Positions 9,841 through 20,535 of a DNA stretch of 64,000 nt are shown here, piece by piece. The position numbers were made by a program, and so were the translations under genes. This DNA comes from Apium graveolens (Eukaryota > Streptophyta > Magnoliopsida > Apiales > Apiaceae). The DNA lies in NCBI RefSeq assembly GCF_009905375.1, contig NC_133647.1, positions 175,087,939 through 175,151,938 of the forward strand, read 5' to 3'. The notes below the pieces were generated by a model. That model was not told the origin of the DNA. It made no database searches and saw only the letters and a program-made list of their open reading frames with translations. How positions within the stretch are numbered: the stretch's first letter is position 1; each line of letters opens with the position of its first letter.

Positions 9841-11213
9841 TGTTAGGTCCCAATGTGTTTGTAGAAGGGGGGTTGAATACAAACAGTACCAAATAATCGA
9901 ATAAAATGCGGAATAAAAAATGTGAAACAAAATTCAAGTTAAATAAGAATATTATTAAACTTGAAATGTGTTACAACAACTGTATCGATTACAAGGTATT
10001 AATCTCAAATCAATTATTACAAATCTAGAATAAATTCGACATGAACTTTTTCTATTTTTGCAATAATTAGAATCAAATGCTAAATGCGATTTGAGATTAA
10101 GTTCTAGGGATTTTGATCCGCTAGATTGTTACACAAGAACAAGATAAATAATTCTAGTGGTTTGGATTTAACATTAACAAACTAGAAATTGATCTTGAAT
10201 TTCTGCAGATGAAGAATGATATATTTCAAAGGCGGCTGCTTTCTTTTGTTCTTGTATTTGATTGAGATGATTGAGTGAGTCTTTCTGCTGCTTCTTTGTC
10301 TTTTTAAATCATTCACCAGAATTGAATTGAACTGGAAAGACAATCCTATAGCTGGCAAGACTTTCGGTAGGACAATGGATTGAACTAGCAAGACAATCAG
10401 AATGAACTAGCAAGACTTTCGGTATGACAATCAATTGTCATACCGATTGTCATAGTAGTTCAAACAGTTTGTCTTGCTGAAATTAAATAGATTTAAATCC
10501 TAATAATAATTCTGATAAGACAATCCTTTTGAATTAGCATGACTTTCGGTATGACTATTGATTGTCATACCGATTGTCATACTAATACAATCAGTTGTCT
10601 TGTTGAATTAAACAGATTTTAAAACCAATTTAAATTCTGAAAATTCTTAATATTAATTCTAAATTAATTAATCAATTAATTCAATTAATCAAATAAATTA
10701 ATCTTTGCAGATATAATTTATTTTCTTAATTAAATTATATGACTTAATTAATTAATAGAGAATTAATACTAACCTTGAGCAGCAACCAATCTTCTGAATA
10801 TCTTCTGAAAATCACTGAAATTATGAATCAATTCCACCACTTCAACGTTGACACTCGATGTACTGTCTGGTTCATGAGTGACTAACTTCCGTGACGTTTC
10901 TTCATGTCTTGACTCTGACACTTTGATTTTCTTCAGATTAAATCCTTGTAATTTATTGATACCCTGACGAGATCTCTGTCACTTGATTAAATCCACGATC
11001 TTGATTTATATCACTGAGGCATGATCAACTTCTTGAACTTCTTCCAGTGAATTAACTCCTCAAGTCTGTAGATGAACCTTGTCTCTGAATCCTTTGACAG
11101 ATATTACTTTGCGAGATCTCTCTGATGGTAGTTCCACTATTTACTTATTACATTCTTATTTGAGTTGAGTTGAATCCTCGAATATACAAATAGGCTATGA
11201 CATATGACTTACA
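9841..11213 (-). repeat. 3' LTR of element B (left in window)
   Basis: 1373 bp, TGTTAGGTCCC to CTTACA, bounded by the target duplication on the left and the polypurine tract on the right. The centre (10340-10610) is a cluster of inverted and direct repeats built on GGTATGACAAT and GCAAGACTTTCGG; the AT-rich block 10640-10760 follows. Confidence 0.95.
10419..10446. repeat. 28-bp palindrome in the LTR of element B
   Basis: TCGGTATGACAAT, two bases, then its exact reverse complement. An imperfect second copy lies at about 10535-10575, and both recur in the other LTR. Clustered CGG/CCG palindromes in LTRs are a reported trait of Sireviruses; they could bind a regulator or be hairpins in RNA. Confidence 0.85.
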
Positions 11214-11224
11214 ATCTCCCCCTA
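11214..11224 (-). other. Polypurine tract of element B
   Basis: The minus strand reads AATAGGGGGAGAT immediately before the 3' LTR. It primes plus-strand DNA synthesis. The same GGGGGAGAT core precedes the LTRs of C, G and J. Confidence 0.88.
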
Positions 11225-13160
11225 TTTGTTTGTTAGACAATAACACACAAATACCTAGAGGATAACTCAACTAACAAATAAGAAAAAGATATAAACATAC
11301 ATGCAAAGTAAATAGTAGAAAAGTTCTGGACTAGATTTAACATTTTCCAGATTCCAAGTAGATGTTCCTCTAGACTGAACATATCTTCAAGTAGTTCCAT
11401 CTTCATTTGTACAACCACATTTCCTGTTGAGAAGCCCATATCTCTTGCTTCTCCCCCTATGAGAATCAACTGATTAAAGAAGATCACCTTCGTTTTACCA
11501 CCTCTCCCGTACAATAGGATCCGCAGATAAAAACCAATGGTACTCCCCTAACAGCTTCTTCCCTTACTAGGAAATCACCTTGTGTTTACCACCTCTCCCG
11601 TACAATAGGATCCGTAGTTACAAACAACAATGGTGTGGTGTAGTGTACATGTAGGATCTTTTTCTTACTCCCTGCTATTTCTCCCCCTTAGTTGAGGAAT
11701 CCTCCAAACTATTACTTAAGCTTTTATCTCCCCCTTAAAGAAGGAATGTATGCCGTCGTCAGAAGGAGTTCTCATATTTCACTTGGTTGGAAAAGAAATA
11801 ACAAGTAGTTTCACTTTCTTCCTCACTGTGAGTGTGTGATTGTGTTTTAGTGTACCTCACATGTGTTTCACTCTTCTCTCCACTCGTGTTTACACTCATT
11901 CTCACAAGTGTATCACTCTTCTCTCATAGCTCCATAATCCAGCTGTACCTGCAAGGAAAATCACCTTAGCCATCCTTTAAGGAGGTCACAGGTGGTGCGA
12001 TGGGAGTTCACAAATCCCCATCCTTGTTAAACTCGTCAGATAAATCTGAGTCATAATCTACAAGTTGCTAGTTTCCCTTTCAGGGTTCCAGATTTGAATT
12101 CTGGGAAGGTAAACAATGATCCAAAGAATTTAGCATAAAGATCAAAGTTCCCTTCTAATGTCTGTGAAGACATTTCCTTGTGACTCATCAGGTAATATCT
12201 GAATCATTGTCAACAAGTTGCCGATCTGCACCTATGTCAGATCCACTATCCGCAGATGCATCCAGGGGATTTAAGCCTGGGGAGGTAGACACTGACCACT
12301 GACATATGGCTTTTGGATCAGTATCCTCTCCTAACACCTGTAAAGGCAATTGGTCCATTAACGAACCTTGAACAATCGAATCTGACCTTAAAATGGTCGA
12401 AACTCTTGTTTCCGTCAACTCATCCTTTGTGTGTGTAACCTCTCCTTGTGCATCAAGAATTGTTTATGTTTGAAGTGGTGACACTACATCGGATACCTTG
12501 GCCGACAGGCAAAATTCAATAGACTCACCCTGTTGAGAGAATGAATCTAGTAACTGTTTTTGTGCCTTTTCAGCCATTACATCTTTTTGAGAAGATGTAT
12601 GGGGGCTAGCAGTTGTCTCGGTTTAAATACTACTCATCTATGTAGGAGACAGAGCTACTGGGTTGACTACAGAACCTTCCTTATGTGGTGCACTAGGCAC
12701 TATCTCCCTCACGCTCATTCATACTATATTTAGTGGTAAGAGAGTGTTGGTTGGTTATGTTTTTTTTGTTTGTCTTTACAGTCTGGGATAGACGTTGTGG
12801 GTTTTCAACCTCATGACTGTCAATGAAAGAAAGTCAATGGAGACTGAACCTGTAACACAGAACATATGGTAATAGAGAGAAAATGTAAAAAGAAGTTTGA
12901 TTTTGTTTTTGAATATGAATGAGTTTTTTGATAAAACATTGATCACTTAGGGTAAAGTCTAAGTAATTCTCATTCATGTCAAAAGCTTACAAATATCTGC
13001 AACATAATGTTAACAACATATCATTGACCGATACTTGTCAAGTACTTTAGATACTAATTGTTATGTTGCATTATCAATATACCACTGCACATATAAAACA
13101 ATATGATTGTGCTTAGTGATAAGATAGTTATTAATATGACGACTCTACTTATTCATATAA
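11225..13160 (-). other. 3' non-coding region of element B
   Basis: About 1.9 kb with no long ORF, collinear with 23739-26160 of element C although the two elements' LTRs differ. It holds the twin motifs at 11497 and 11588. A 76-aa frame at 12188-12418 (DTDPKAICQW, DASADSGSDIGADRQL) is matched in C at 25100-25340 with a single-base loss, so it is probably a relic of a third ORF. Confidence 0.65.
11497..11614. repeat. Twin 27-bp motif near the 3' LTR of element B
   Basis: ACCACCTCTCCCGTACAATAGGATCCG type motif at 11497-11523 and 11588-11614, 91 bp apart. Element C has the same pair at 24110-24136 and 24247-24273. Strong conservation in otherwise drifting non-coding DNA suggests a cis-acting signal such as packaging, polyadenylation or plus-strand priming. 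Confidence 0.8.
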
Positions 13161-13164
13161 AATT

Positions 13165-13440
13165 ACAACTTCTGTTAGAGTGCCATACCATGTTCTTGAA
13201 GATTGCTTGAGCAGTATACTAGTTCATACCAACCTGAAGTGAGATTGTGAAGAAGAGATTGCATAGTCCAATAGATCTGCAGCTGCAAAGTCCATGAACT
13301 GTGGTGCATTGACTTCCTCTTTTGACTCACCAACCAGGAGTACACTTGTACACATCTTACTAGAGTACAATTCCAAGTGTAATGTGCAGCAGGTGTCTGA
13401 TATGTCGTAATATTCTCAAGTCTCGTCACTGGTGCTATAT
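13165..13440 (-). other. Probable pol relic after the deletion in element B
   Basis: An open frame of 84 aa (13175-13429) with no motif I can name. Its place, after the protease stub and before the 3' non-coding region, suggests a scrap of RT or RNase H left by the deletion that removed pol. The assignment is weak. Confidence 0.3.
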
Positions 13441-13479
13441 GTTAGATACTGCTTCCTGATAATAACCTAGCACAATATA

Positions 13480-13688
13480 CAAAATTACAATGATAACATT
13501 CCCAGCTTGCAAACAGCCATATCCCTCAGATAAACCTTTGCTGTTATCTCCAAAGGTAACCATGGGGCCAGCTTTCTCAATCCACATTTGATAGCAGGGC
13601 TCTATCTCCGGTCATATGTCTTGATGATCCACTGTCAAGAATCCACACTACCGGTTACACCTGTTTAATGCCCTGCACTTCAAATGGA
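13480..13688 (-). pseudogene. Protease stub of element B
   Basis: Directly after the gag stop the minus strand encodes the copia protease motif WILDSGSSRHMTGD at about 13595-13640. It then runs on through frame changes to the region matching GDN...GYG, and homology to pol ends near 13480. Stops lie before and within it. Integrase and most of RT are missing beyond this point. Confidence 0.8.
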
Positions 13689-15920
13689 TTAGACCTTCTT
13701 CGGAACCCAAACTTGGTTGGGCCCGGCATACTTGTAGAACTGTCCTTTATCAGGCAAAACAACATTTTTAATTTTAATTGTCTCAACTTTCTCAATGACT
13801 GAACATTTGACCTTGTAAACAGCCTTAACAAATTTCTGTTTAAGCTTAGGCACAAATGTCTCCTTTCTAGCCTTAGAAGGACTAGCAGTCTTAGACCTAT
13901 CATGCTTCTTGTTATTCACATGCTGACGAGGAGTAGTCTTATCATTAGACACATGCTTACCATTAAAATAAGCATACATCATATTAAAAGCACAAGACAT
14001 ACAATTAGCAACACCACATGCTTTATGAGAGTGATTAACAGCAGGCAATTTATGCATGGTAGACATGGCATTATTGTTATCCAACTCATGTGTGTCTGAG
14101 TTAGTCTCAGTTGCTTTCACAACTTTGACTGGAACTTTCGACTCACTTGACTTGGAAACAATCTTCTCATAAGCATGATCCTCAGCACGTATTTCTTCTT
14201 GAATAACAGAAGAGGTCGCATCAAATGGTTCAGCAATTGATGCTTTATAGAGGGGTTCATCAACACCCTTAAGCACATGTGGTACTTCCCTCCCTTTAGC
14301 ACATACACGAGGAGGGGAATTTATGCCTAATTCTCCAATAGCAGCATTGTAATCATAACCTATTCCAGATGTTTGATTAACAGCTTGCTTACTGTAGAAC
14401 TCTTTAGCCTTCGAACAAGAATTGAAGTAGGCTCTAACCTTAGTCTCAAGACCGGTGATCTTGTCTTTGAGAATAGTTTCGAGTTTTCTATAACAGTCAA
14501 CTCTATTCTCTAGAAAAGATACCTGTTCTTTTAATTTGTCTTGATTAATGTGCACAAGTCTTAATTCATTGACCTCTTTCTCAAGGTCTGTGATCTGTAA
14601 ACTTAACAGTTCATTATCACGACGTGCACAATCTAAGTTACCTCTTAGATGATAAACCATTTCAGCATCAGAAAGTTTTACCTCTATTCTTGACGATGAA
14701 GCTTTTCCATCAATAGCCATAAGAGCAAGATTTCCTTCATCTTCATCTTCACTGTCAGTATCATCCCAGCTTCTTCCCTTTGCCAGATAAGCCCTTTCAA
14801 AGTTCTTTCTTACTTGCTTTGGCTTCCTACATTCTGTGGCAAAGTGTCCCAACTCATTGCAGTTATAGCATCTAATGGTGCTCCGATCAACCATCCCTGT
14901 TTTGTATCCACCACTGCTGGTGTTAGAGGATGAAGATCCACCTTTCTGGAATTTGTTGTAGTTGGACTTGTACTTAAGCTTGGGATTCCTCTTGAATCTG
15001 ACATGGGAGAATCTCTTGACAATTTGGGCCATTGACTCGTCTTCCAATTGCTCCAGCTCTTCCAAGGAATAAAAATCATCACTTGATTGATTTGTAGTAG
15101 GAGGATCATATTCTGCTACTAACATATTTTCCTCAGCCTTGGAATACTGTACCATTCTCTCCAATTGTTGAGATTGCTGTTGTTGTTGACCTTCAGCTAC
15201 AAGTGCAGTAGATGTGCTGACCATTCTATCCTTCCCGTAGACTTCCTTCTGTTGAATCTGCTCCAACTCATAAGTTTTTAACACTCCATAGAGCCTGTCC
15301 AAAGAAATCTCACTCAGATCTCTAGCTTCTCTAATGGCAGTGATTCTATGTTCAAGATGAGCTGGCAGTGTTAAAAGGAACTTTTTGTTGACCTCCCTGA
15401 TTGAATAATACTTTCCATTGATGTTCAGGTTGTTGATCAACGCATTGTACCTCTCAAACACTTCAGTAATTCCTTCTCCTGGATTTGATTTGAAATGTTC
15501 ATATTCAGAGGTTAGGATTTCCAACTTGTTCTCCCTAACTTCCTCTGTGCCTTCATTAATCACCTCAATAGTTTCCCACATGTGTTTGGAATTTTTACAG
15601 TTCATCACATGTCTGTTCATCAAGGGATCAAGGGAATCAATTAATATTAATTGAAGGCTGGCATCCAAGGAGGCTTCTTCCTTCTCAGCAGGAGTAAAAT
15701 CTTCAGGCTCTTTTGGATAGGTTCTAGCTTCAGTAGTCACCACACCATCTATTATTACCTCCGGTTCAATAACCATCGGAGTTTTTATACCCTTCTTTAA
15801 CAAGTTTGAATATTTGGGATTTGCAACTTGTAAAAATAATAGCATCTTCTTCTTCCACATGATATAATTCTCTTTATCAAATTGTGGAATTTTAACGGTT
15901 CCAACTTTATGTGAAGTCAT
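13689..15920 (-). CDS. Intact Gag of element B (743 aa)
   Basis: Capsid-nucleocapsid precursor. I take the ATG at 15920 (MTSHKVGTVKIPQF) as the start; an upstream in-frame ATG would add 15 hydrophobic residues unlike the family. The copia Gag fold fills about 1-240 (KENYIMWKKKMLLFLQ, KHMWETIEVINEGTE). A Gln-rich tract (QQQQQSQQ) comes next. The zinc knuckle CYNCNELGHFATEC lies at about 350, then a long coiled coil (DLEKEVNELRLVHINQDKL). The C-terminus ends NQVWVPKKV, like element A. No stop or frameshift in 2.2 kb, in contrast to the vanished pol, suggests that the frame was kept until recently. Confidence 0.93.
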   Translation of the reverse strand: MTSHKVGTVKIPQFDKENYIMWKKKMLLFLQVANPKYSNLLKKGIKTPMVIEPEVIIDGVVTTEARTYPKEPEDFTPAEKEEASLDASLQLILIDSLDPLMNRHVMNCKNSKHMWETIEVINEGTEEVRENKLEILTSEYEHFKSNPGEGITEVFERYNALINNLNINGKYYSIREVNKKFLLTLPAHLEHRITAIREARDLSEISLDRLYGVLKTYELEQIQQKEVYGKDRMVSTSTALVAEGQQQQQSQQLERMVQYSKAEENMLVAEYDPPTTNQSSDDFYSLEELEQLEDESMAQIVKRFSHVRFKRNPKLKYKSNYNKFQKGGSSSSNTSSGGYKTGMVDRSTIRCYNCNELGHFATECRKPKQVRKNFERAYLAKGRSWDDTDSEDEDEGNLALMAIDGKASSSRIEVKLSDAEMVYHLRGNLDCARRDNELLSLQITDLEKEVNELRLVHINQDKLKEQVSFLENRVDCYRKLETILKDKITGLETKVRAYFNSCSKAKEFYSKQAVNQTSGIGYDYNAAIGELGINSPPRVCAKGREVPHVLKGVDEPLYKASIAEPFDATSSVIQEEIRAEDHAYEKIVSKSSESKVPVKVVKATETNSDTHELDNNNAMSTMHKLPAVNHSHKACGVANCMSCAFNMMYAYFNGKHVSNDKTTPRQHVNNKKHDRSKTASPSKARKETFVPKLKQKFVKAVYKVKCSVIEKVETIKIKNVVLPDKGQFYKYAGPNQVWVPKKV

Positions 15921-16002
15921 TATGAATTTTTGAATAAATAAAAATTCAAGGAGTTGAAAAATCACAAAAGTCTAGGATCTTGATTTGTTCGTTAATCAGA
16001 AG

Positions 16003-16014
16003 GCTCTGATACCA
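16003..16014 (-). other. Primer binding site of element B (initiator Met tRNA)
   Basis: The minus strand reads TGGTATCAGAGCC two bases downstream of the 5' LTR. Confidence 0.92.
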
Positions 16015-16016
16015 AT

Positions 16017-17389
16017 TGTTAGGTCCCAATGTGTTTGTAGAAGGGGGGTTGAATACAAACAGTACCAAATAATCGAATAAAATGCGGAATAAAAAATGTG
16101 AAACAAAATTCAAGTTAAATAAGAATATTATTAAACTTGAAATGTGTTACAACAACTGTATCGATTACAAGGTATTAATCTCAAATCAATTATTACAAAT
16201 CTAGAATAAATTCGACATGAACTTTTTCTATTTTTGCAATAATTAGAATCAAATGCTAAATGCGATTTGAGATTAAGTTCTAGGGATTTTGATCCGCTAG
16301 ATTGTTACACAAGAACAAGATAAATAATTCTAGTGGTTTGGATTTAACATTAACAAACTAGAAATTGATCTTGAATTTCTGCAGATGAAGAATGATATAT
16401 TTCAAAGGCGGCTGCTTTCTTTTGTTCTTGTATTTGATTGAGATGATTGAGTGAATCTTTCTGCTGCTTCTTTGTCTTTTTAAATCATTCACCAGAATTG
16501 AATTGAACTGGAAAGACAATCCTATAGCTGGCAAGACTTTCGGTAGGACAATGGATTGAACTAGCAAGACAATCAGAATGAACTAGCAAGACTTTCGGTA
16601 TGACAATCAATTGTCATACCGATTGTCATAGTAGTTCAAACAGTTTGTCTTGCTGAAATTAAATAGATTTAAATCCTAATAATAATTCTGATAAGACAAT
16701 CCTTTTGAATTAGCATGACTTTCGGTATGACTATTGATTGTCATACCGATTGTCATACTAATACAATCAGTTGTCTTGTTGAATTAAACAGATTTTAAAA
16801 CCAATTTAAATTCTGAAAATTCTTAATATTAATTCAGAATTAATTAATCAATTAATTCAATTAATCAAATAAATTAATCTTTGCAGATATAATTTATTTT
16901 CTTAATTAAATTATATGACTTAATTAATTAATAGAGAATTAATACTAACCTTGAGCAGCAACCAATCTTCTGAATATCTTCTGAAAATCACTGAAATTAT
17001 GAATCAATTCCACCACTTCAACGTTGACACTCGATGTACTGTCTGGTTCATGAGTGACTAACTTCCGTGACGTTTCTTCATGTCTTGACTCTGACACTTT
17101 GATTTTCTTCAGATTAAATCCTTGTAATTTATTGATACCCTGACGAGATCTCTGTCACTTGATTAAATCCACGATCTTGATTTATATCACTGAGGCATGA
17201 TCAACTTCTTGAACTTCTTCCAGTGAATTAACTCCTCAAGTCTGTAGATGAACCTTGTCTCTGAATCCTTTGACAGATATTACTTTGCGAGATCTCTCTG
17301 ATGGTAGTTCCACTATTTACTTATTACATTCTTATTTGAGTTGAGTTGAATCCTCGAATATACAAATAGGCTATGACATATGACTTACA
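16017..17389 (-). repeat. 5' LTR of element B (right in window)
   Basis: 1373 bp, the same length as the left copy and differing at three positions by eye. Ends CTTACA at 17389, followed by the AAATC target duplication. Confidence 0.95.
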
Positions 17390-17931
17390 AAATCGAACTT
17401 TAATATCTTAAGTAACAGAAAACAAACTTTATTGAAACAATAAACTCTGTTACAGTATGGAACTGTTACCTCTCAGTGATGAACAAATATCACGAGAGCT
17501 GCTAGGGTTACAATGAATAATCTTCTCGAATATGATAACACTTATATTGTAAACCCTATGTCTGTGTTTATATACTACACAGTTACTAGATAATCGCTAA
17601 TTGATATGGAATATAATCCTGCTTCCCAAAATATATCAATCAGATATCTTTTCTTCCAAGTATTCTATTCTTCACGGAACTCCTTCTTCATGCATATCTC
17701 TTCTTATGTTTATCTCGATCTTCTTTCCTTTAATCAGCTACTGTCCTTATCTGATCGTCCTTCAGCACTTAAGTTCTGATATCCAACTTCTGATGATTAT
17801 CTCCTGATAATATAAATACTGATATCCTTAAGTCCTGACTTCCAGTATACGTACTGATTTGTCCTGTTAAGTAAGATCTGAAAACTAAACATAAATCATA
17901 TTAGCCATGACATTATCAAATATATCTAAGA
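17390..17931 (-). repeat. 5' LTR of element A, outer part
   Basis: AAATC (duplication) then the rest of A's LTR, matching 44270-44811 in G: TCTCAGTGATGAACAAATAT, the GTTCTGATATCC words, and an end at CTAAGA where G has CTAACA. Joined to 9785-9840 the LTR is about 593 bp, against 595 in G. Confidence 0.9.
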
Positions 17932-18244
17932 TAGTCTTTTATCAGGGAAGTTTTGCCTTTGAATCTTCACAGAGGGCTCATTCTCGGAATTGCAACACTG
18001 AGGACTTGCCCTCGAAATTACAACACCTAGGGCTTATCCCTCGAACCTCTAGTATGGACGCCTCGCCCTTGCATCCCTAGTAATTTAATGAAATTTTGTC
18101 TTGAAAATTATTGTCATTTATTAAAAGATACCATGAGAAGGCCTTTGGAGGGAAAAATGATCAAATTATATAATGAGGGTTTACCTGAGGATTATCTAAG
18201 GATACGCCCGAAGAATGAGATACTTATGGTTGAAGGCCTTTAGG
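17932..18244. other. Unassigned non-coding DNA
   Basis: Flank of element A. A short GC-richer stretch (17960-18080) repeats phrases such as 'ggacttgccctcgaa' and 'gggcttatccctcgaa'. No gene is recognisable. Confidence 0.5.
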
Positions 18245-19300
18245 GAGTAGTCTTGTGCACTGAAATCTTTTACTTGTAGTTAATAAGTGTTCTCATTGAT
18301 GAAGTATTACGATATATAACATGTGTTTTAGGCATTTGGCTTATGTATTACATCAGTGTCCTTATTGGAGAATTTTGTAGTAATCCTGCATCTTACACTC
18401 AAAAACTTGAGATCACCGATTTTGTTATCAGTTAAGTGTTCTCATAAGCGGAAAAAAAATTCGGTATTTTTAATAAAGCACGAGTGTACTTACAAATATA
18501 AAATCGGGAGAAGCTGGTAGCGGAAAGCTAATCCTCAATTTAGAAAATTTTCTTATTTGTGAAATCCTGAAATTTTAGTCGAGTTTCGGGTTTTCTTGAA
18601 TATGCCTCATCATCGAACACTCCTAAAACGAGTTGATAAAAATAGGAAATTCATACTATTTGGATTACATATAAAGAGAGGGTTACATATACAGAGAGGT
18701 TGAGGTTTGGCGTAGAGAACTCCTACCCCAAAAAAAATCCCAATAAAGTTAACATGCTTTTCAAATTATACTTTCGCGACATAATTATAAGTAATTAAAA
18801 ATATATCTTTTATCTCATTTTATTAATAAATTTTATTTTCTTATTTTATCCACGTCAAATATATAATTATAATTTTAAGATAATAATATAGTAATATTAT
18901 AAAATACGAATAAGAAATGTTGTTGTAAGATACAAAAAAATATATCTAAATTAATAAATTAAACCAAATAAAAAATAACCAATATATATATATCATAATT
19001 TATATTAATGTATTTGGTCCCTTAAAGGCCATAAACCCGTGAAATAAACTCATTATATATTTTCCGGCTTAAGGCCCAATCCACTACCCGTCCATGTTCT
19101 AGTATATACCCGACCGGTAATTGATGATTTTATGATTTTTATCATGCATTTTTTATAAAATAATAATAATTATGTAGTCAAACACTAAACCTTTTCCAAC
19201 TATTATGATTTTTATTAATTATAGTGGATTGAACTGAAGGAACCCAAACACATATCATATAAACCTATTTGATTTATTTTTATATCTTTATTGTATGTAG
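18245..19300. repeat. Direct duplication, copy 1 (about 1.05 kb)
   Basis: Collinear with 20536-21590, from GAGTAGTCTTGTG to the block AAGGAACCCAAACA, with substitutions and small indels throughout. Landmarks include GAGAAGCTGGTAG and 'ggcccaatccacta'. No coding potential is visible. It may be an old tandem duplication or the LTR pair of a decayed element. Confidence 0.75.
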
Positions 19301-19362
19301 TATATCCTTTAGGAGTCGTTTGGTTCAAGAGTTTCTGAAATCAAGTATATTATGGGGTATTT

Positions 19363-19775
19363 TGTAACATCCCACATCGATAAGAATAAGAGTATTTGGG
19401 GTATTTTTAGATACAAGTCAACAACTAATGTGTACCAAATCGCTAGCTTTTTCAGACTAATCTGTGGTGGGTTGCTAGGTTCCGATATGCATTCGGTTGT
19501 GGACTTGATGTTAGAATTGGTATCAGAGCACTGCCCGGTCGGAAGTGTAGAGGCACTGCCCGGTTTCCGTATATGTGATTATAAAATCGATGAGGACGTT
19601 GATCCTATAAGAGGGGGTGTTTGTAACATCCCACATCGATAATAATAAGAGTATTTGGGGCCTTTATAGATACAAGTCAACAGCTAATATGTACCAAATC
19701 GCTAGCTTTTTCAGACTAACCTGTGGTGGGTTGTTGGGTCCCGGTATGCATTCGGTTGCGGGTTTGGATGTTACA
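19363..19775 (+). mobile_element. TRIM 1: miniature LTR retrotransposon
   Basis: Two direct repeats of 153 and 154 bp (19363-19515, 19622-19775) start TGTAACATCCCACATCGA. A 106-bp interior holds a primer site TTGGTATCAGAGC (19517-19529) for initiator tRNA-Met and a purine tract AAGAGGGGGTG just before the second repeat. It has no coding capacity, as usual for terminal-repeat retrotransposons in miniature. No target duplication is evident. Confidence 0.85.
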
Positions 19776-19856
19776 GAAAAATATTGTTTGGGGGAACTGA
19801 ACCCGAGTCTTTACATTATATACCATTCTTACTACTACACCACATTGTTACTTTTA

Positions 19857-20529
19857 TGTGATAACCCGGGTCAAATCTTGAGCCTTTTCGAAAGGCGGGT
19901 CAAGACCCGATTCCAAGTCCGAAAATAAGCTGAAGCCTACTAGCCTAAATACAACCAACGTAGGTAACGACTAGCCCATCGTTAGACCCCAAAAGATCAT
20001 GATTTATTGGTGCATATAGTAGTAGTACTTTATCTTATAAACTGAACAGAAGTCTCAAATATTCCTAATATAAGACCGGGGTGTTACAAACTCATCTACT
20101 TAAACTTCTGACATCATCATCAGGCCGAATAGACAGCCAATAAGTCCGAATTTTCCTCTCTATCCATTGTGGGATAATACCGGTTGGCTTCGTGTCCCCA
20201 TCTCCGAATCTCTGTTCATTGTGGGATAATATCACCAGCCTTTATATCTCCACCTTTAGTAACTTGATGCATCAAGTTTCAAGAGTCGGCTATGATACTA
20301 TATGTGACAACCCAGGTCAAATCCCGAGCCTTTTTGAAAGTGGGTCAAGTCCCGATTCCGAATACAATAAGCTAAAGCCTGCAAGCCTAATTGCACCCAA
20401 CTTGGTTAACGACTAGCCCACCACAGCCCCCAAAATATCATGATTTATTGTTGCACATAGTAGTGGTACTTTGTCTTATAAACCGAACAGAAGTCTCAAA
20501 TCTCCTCAATTTGGGATTGGGGTGTTACA
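19857..20529 (-). mobile_element. TRIM 2: second miniature LTR element
   Basis: Repeats of 232 and 227 bp (19857-20088, 20303-20529) start TGTGA-AACCC and end GGGGTGTTACA. On the minus strand, just after the repeat at 20303, TAGTATCATAGCCG resembles a decayed iMet primer site, which sets the orientation. The interior of about 214 bp has no ORF. Its right end abuts copy 2 of the duplication. Confidence 0.75.
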
Positions 20530-20535
20530 TCTACG

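Larger units (their letters stand above)
9841..17389 (-). mobile_element. Element B: young nested copia element, gag-only, non-autonomous
   Basis: A complete LTR element: two 1373-bp LTRs, primer site, intact gag, protease stub, polypurine tract and a 5-bp duplication (AAATC). By eye the LTRs differ at only three positions (10279, 10660, 10661 against their partners 6176 bp on), about 0.2 percent, so insertion was recent. Integrase, most of RT and RNase H are absent; only about 4.8 kb lies between the LTRs. It must have moved using pol supplied in trans, while its Gag has stayed open. It sits inside the LTR of a related element. Confidence 0.95.

Noticed and set aside
19363..19775. Cassandra-type TRIM with a 5S rRNA promoter
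   Set aside because: The repeats show no 5S A-box/C-box sequence that I can recognise.
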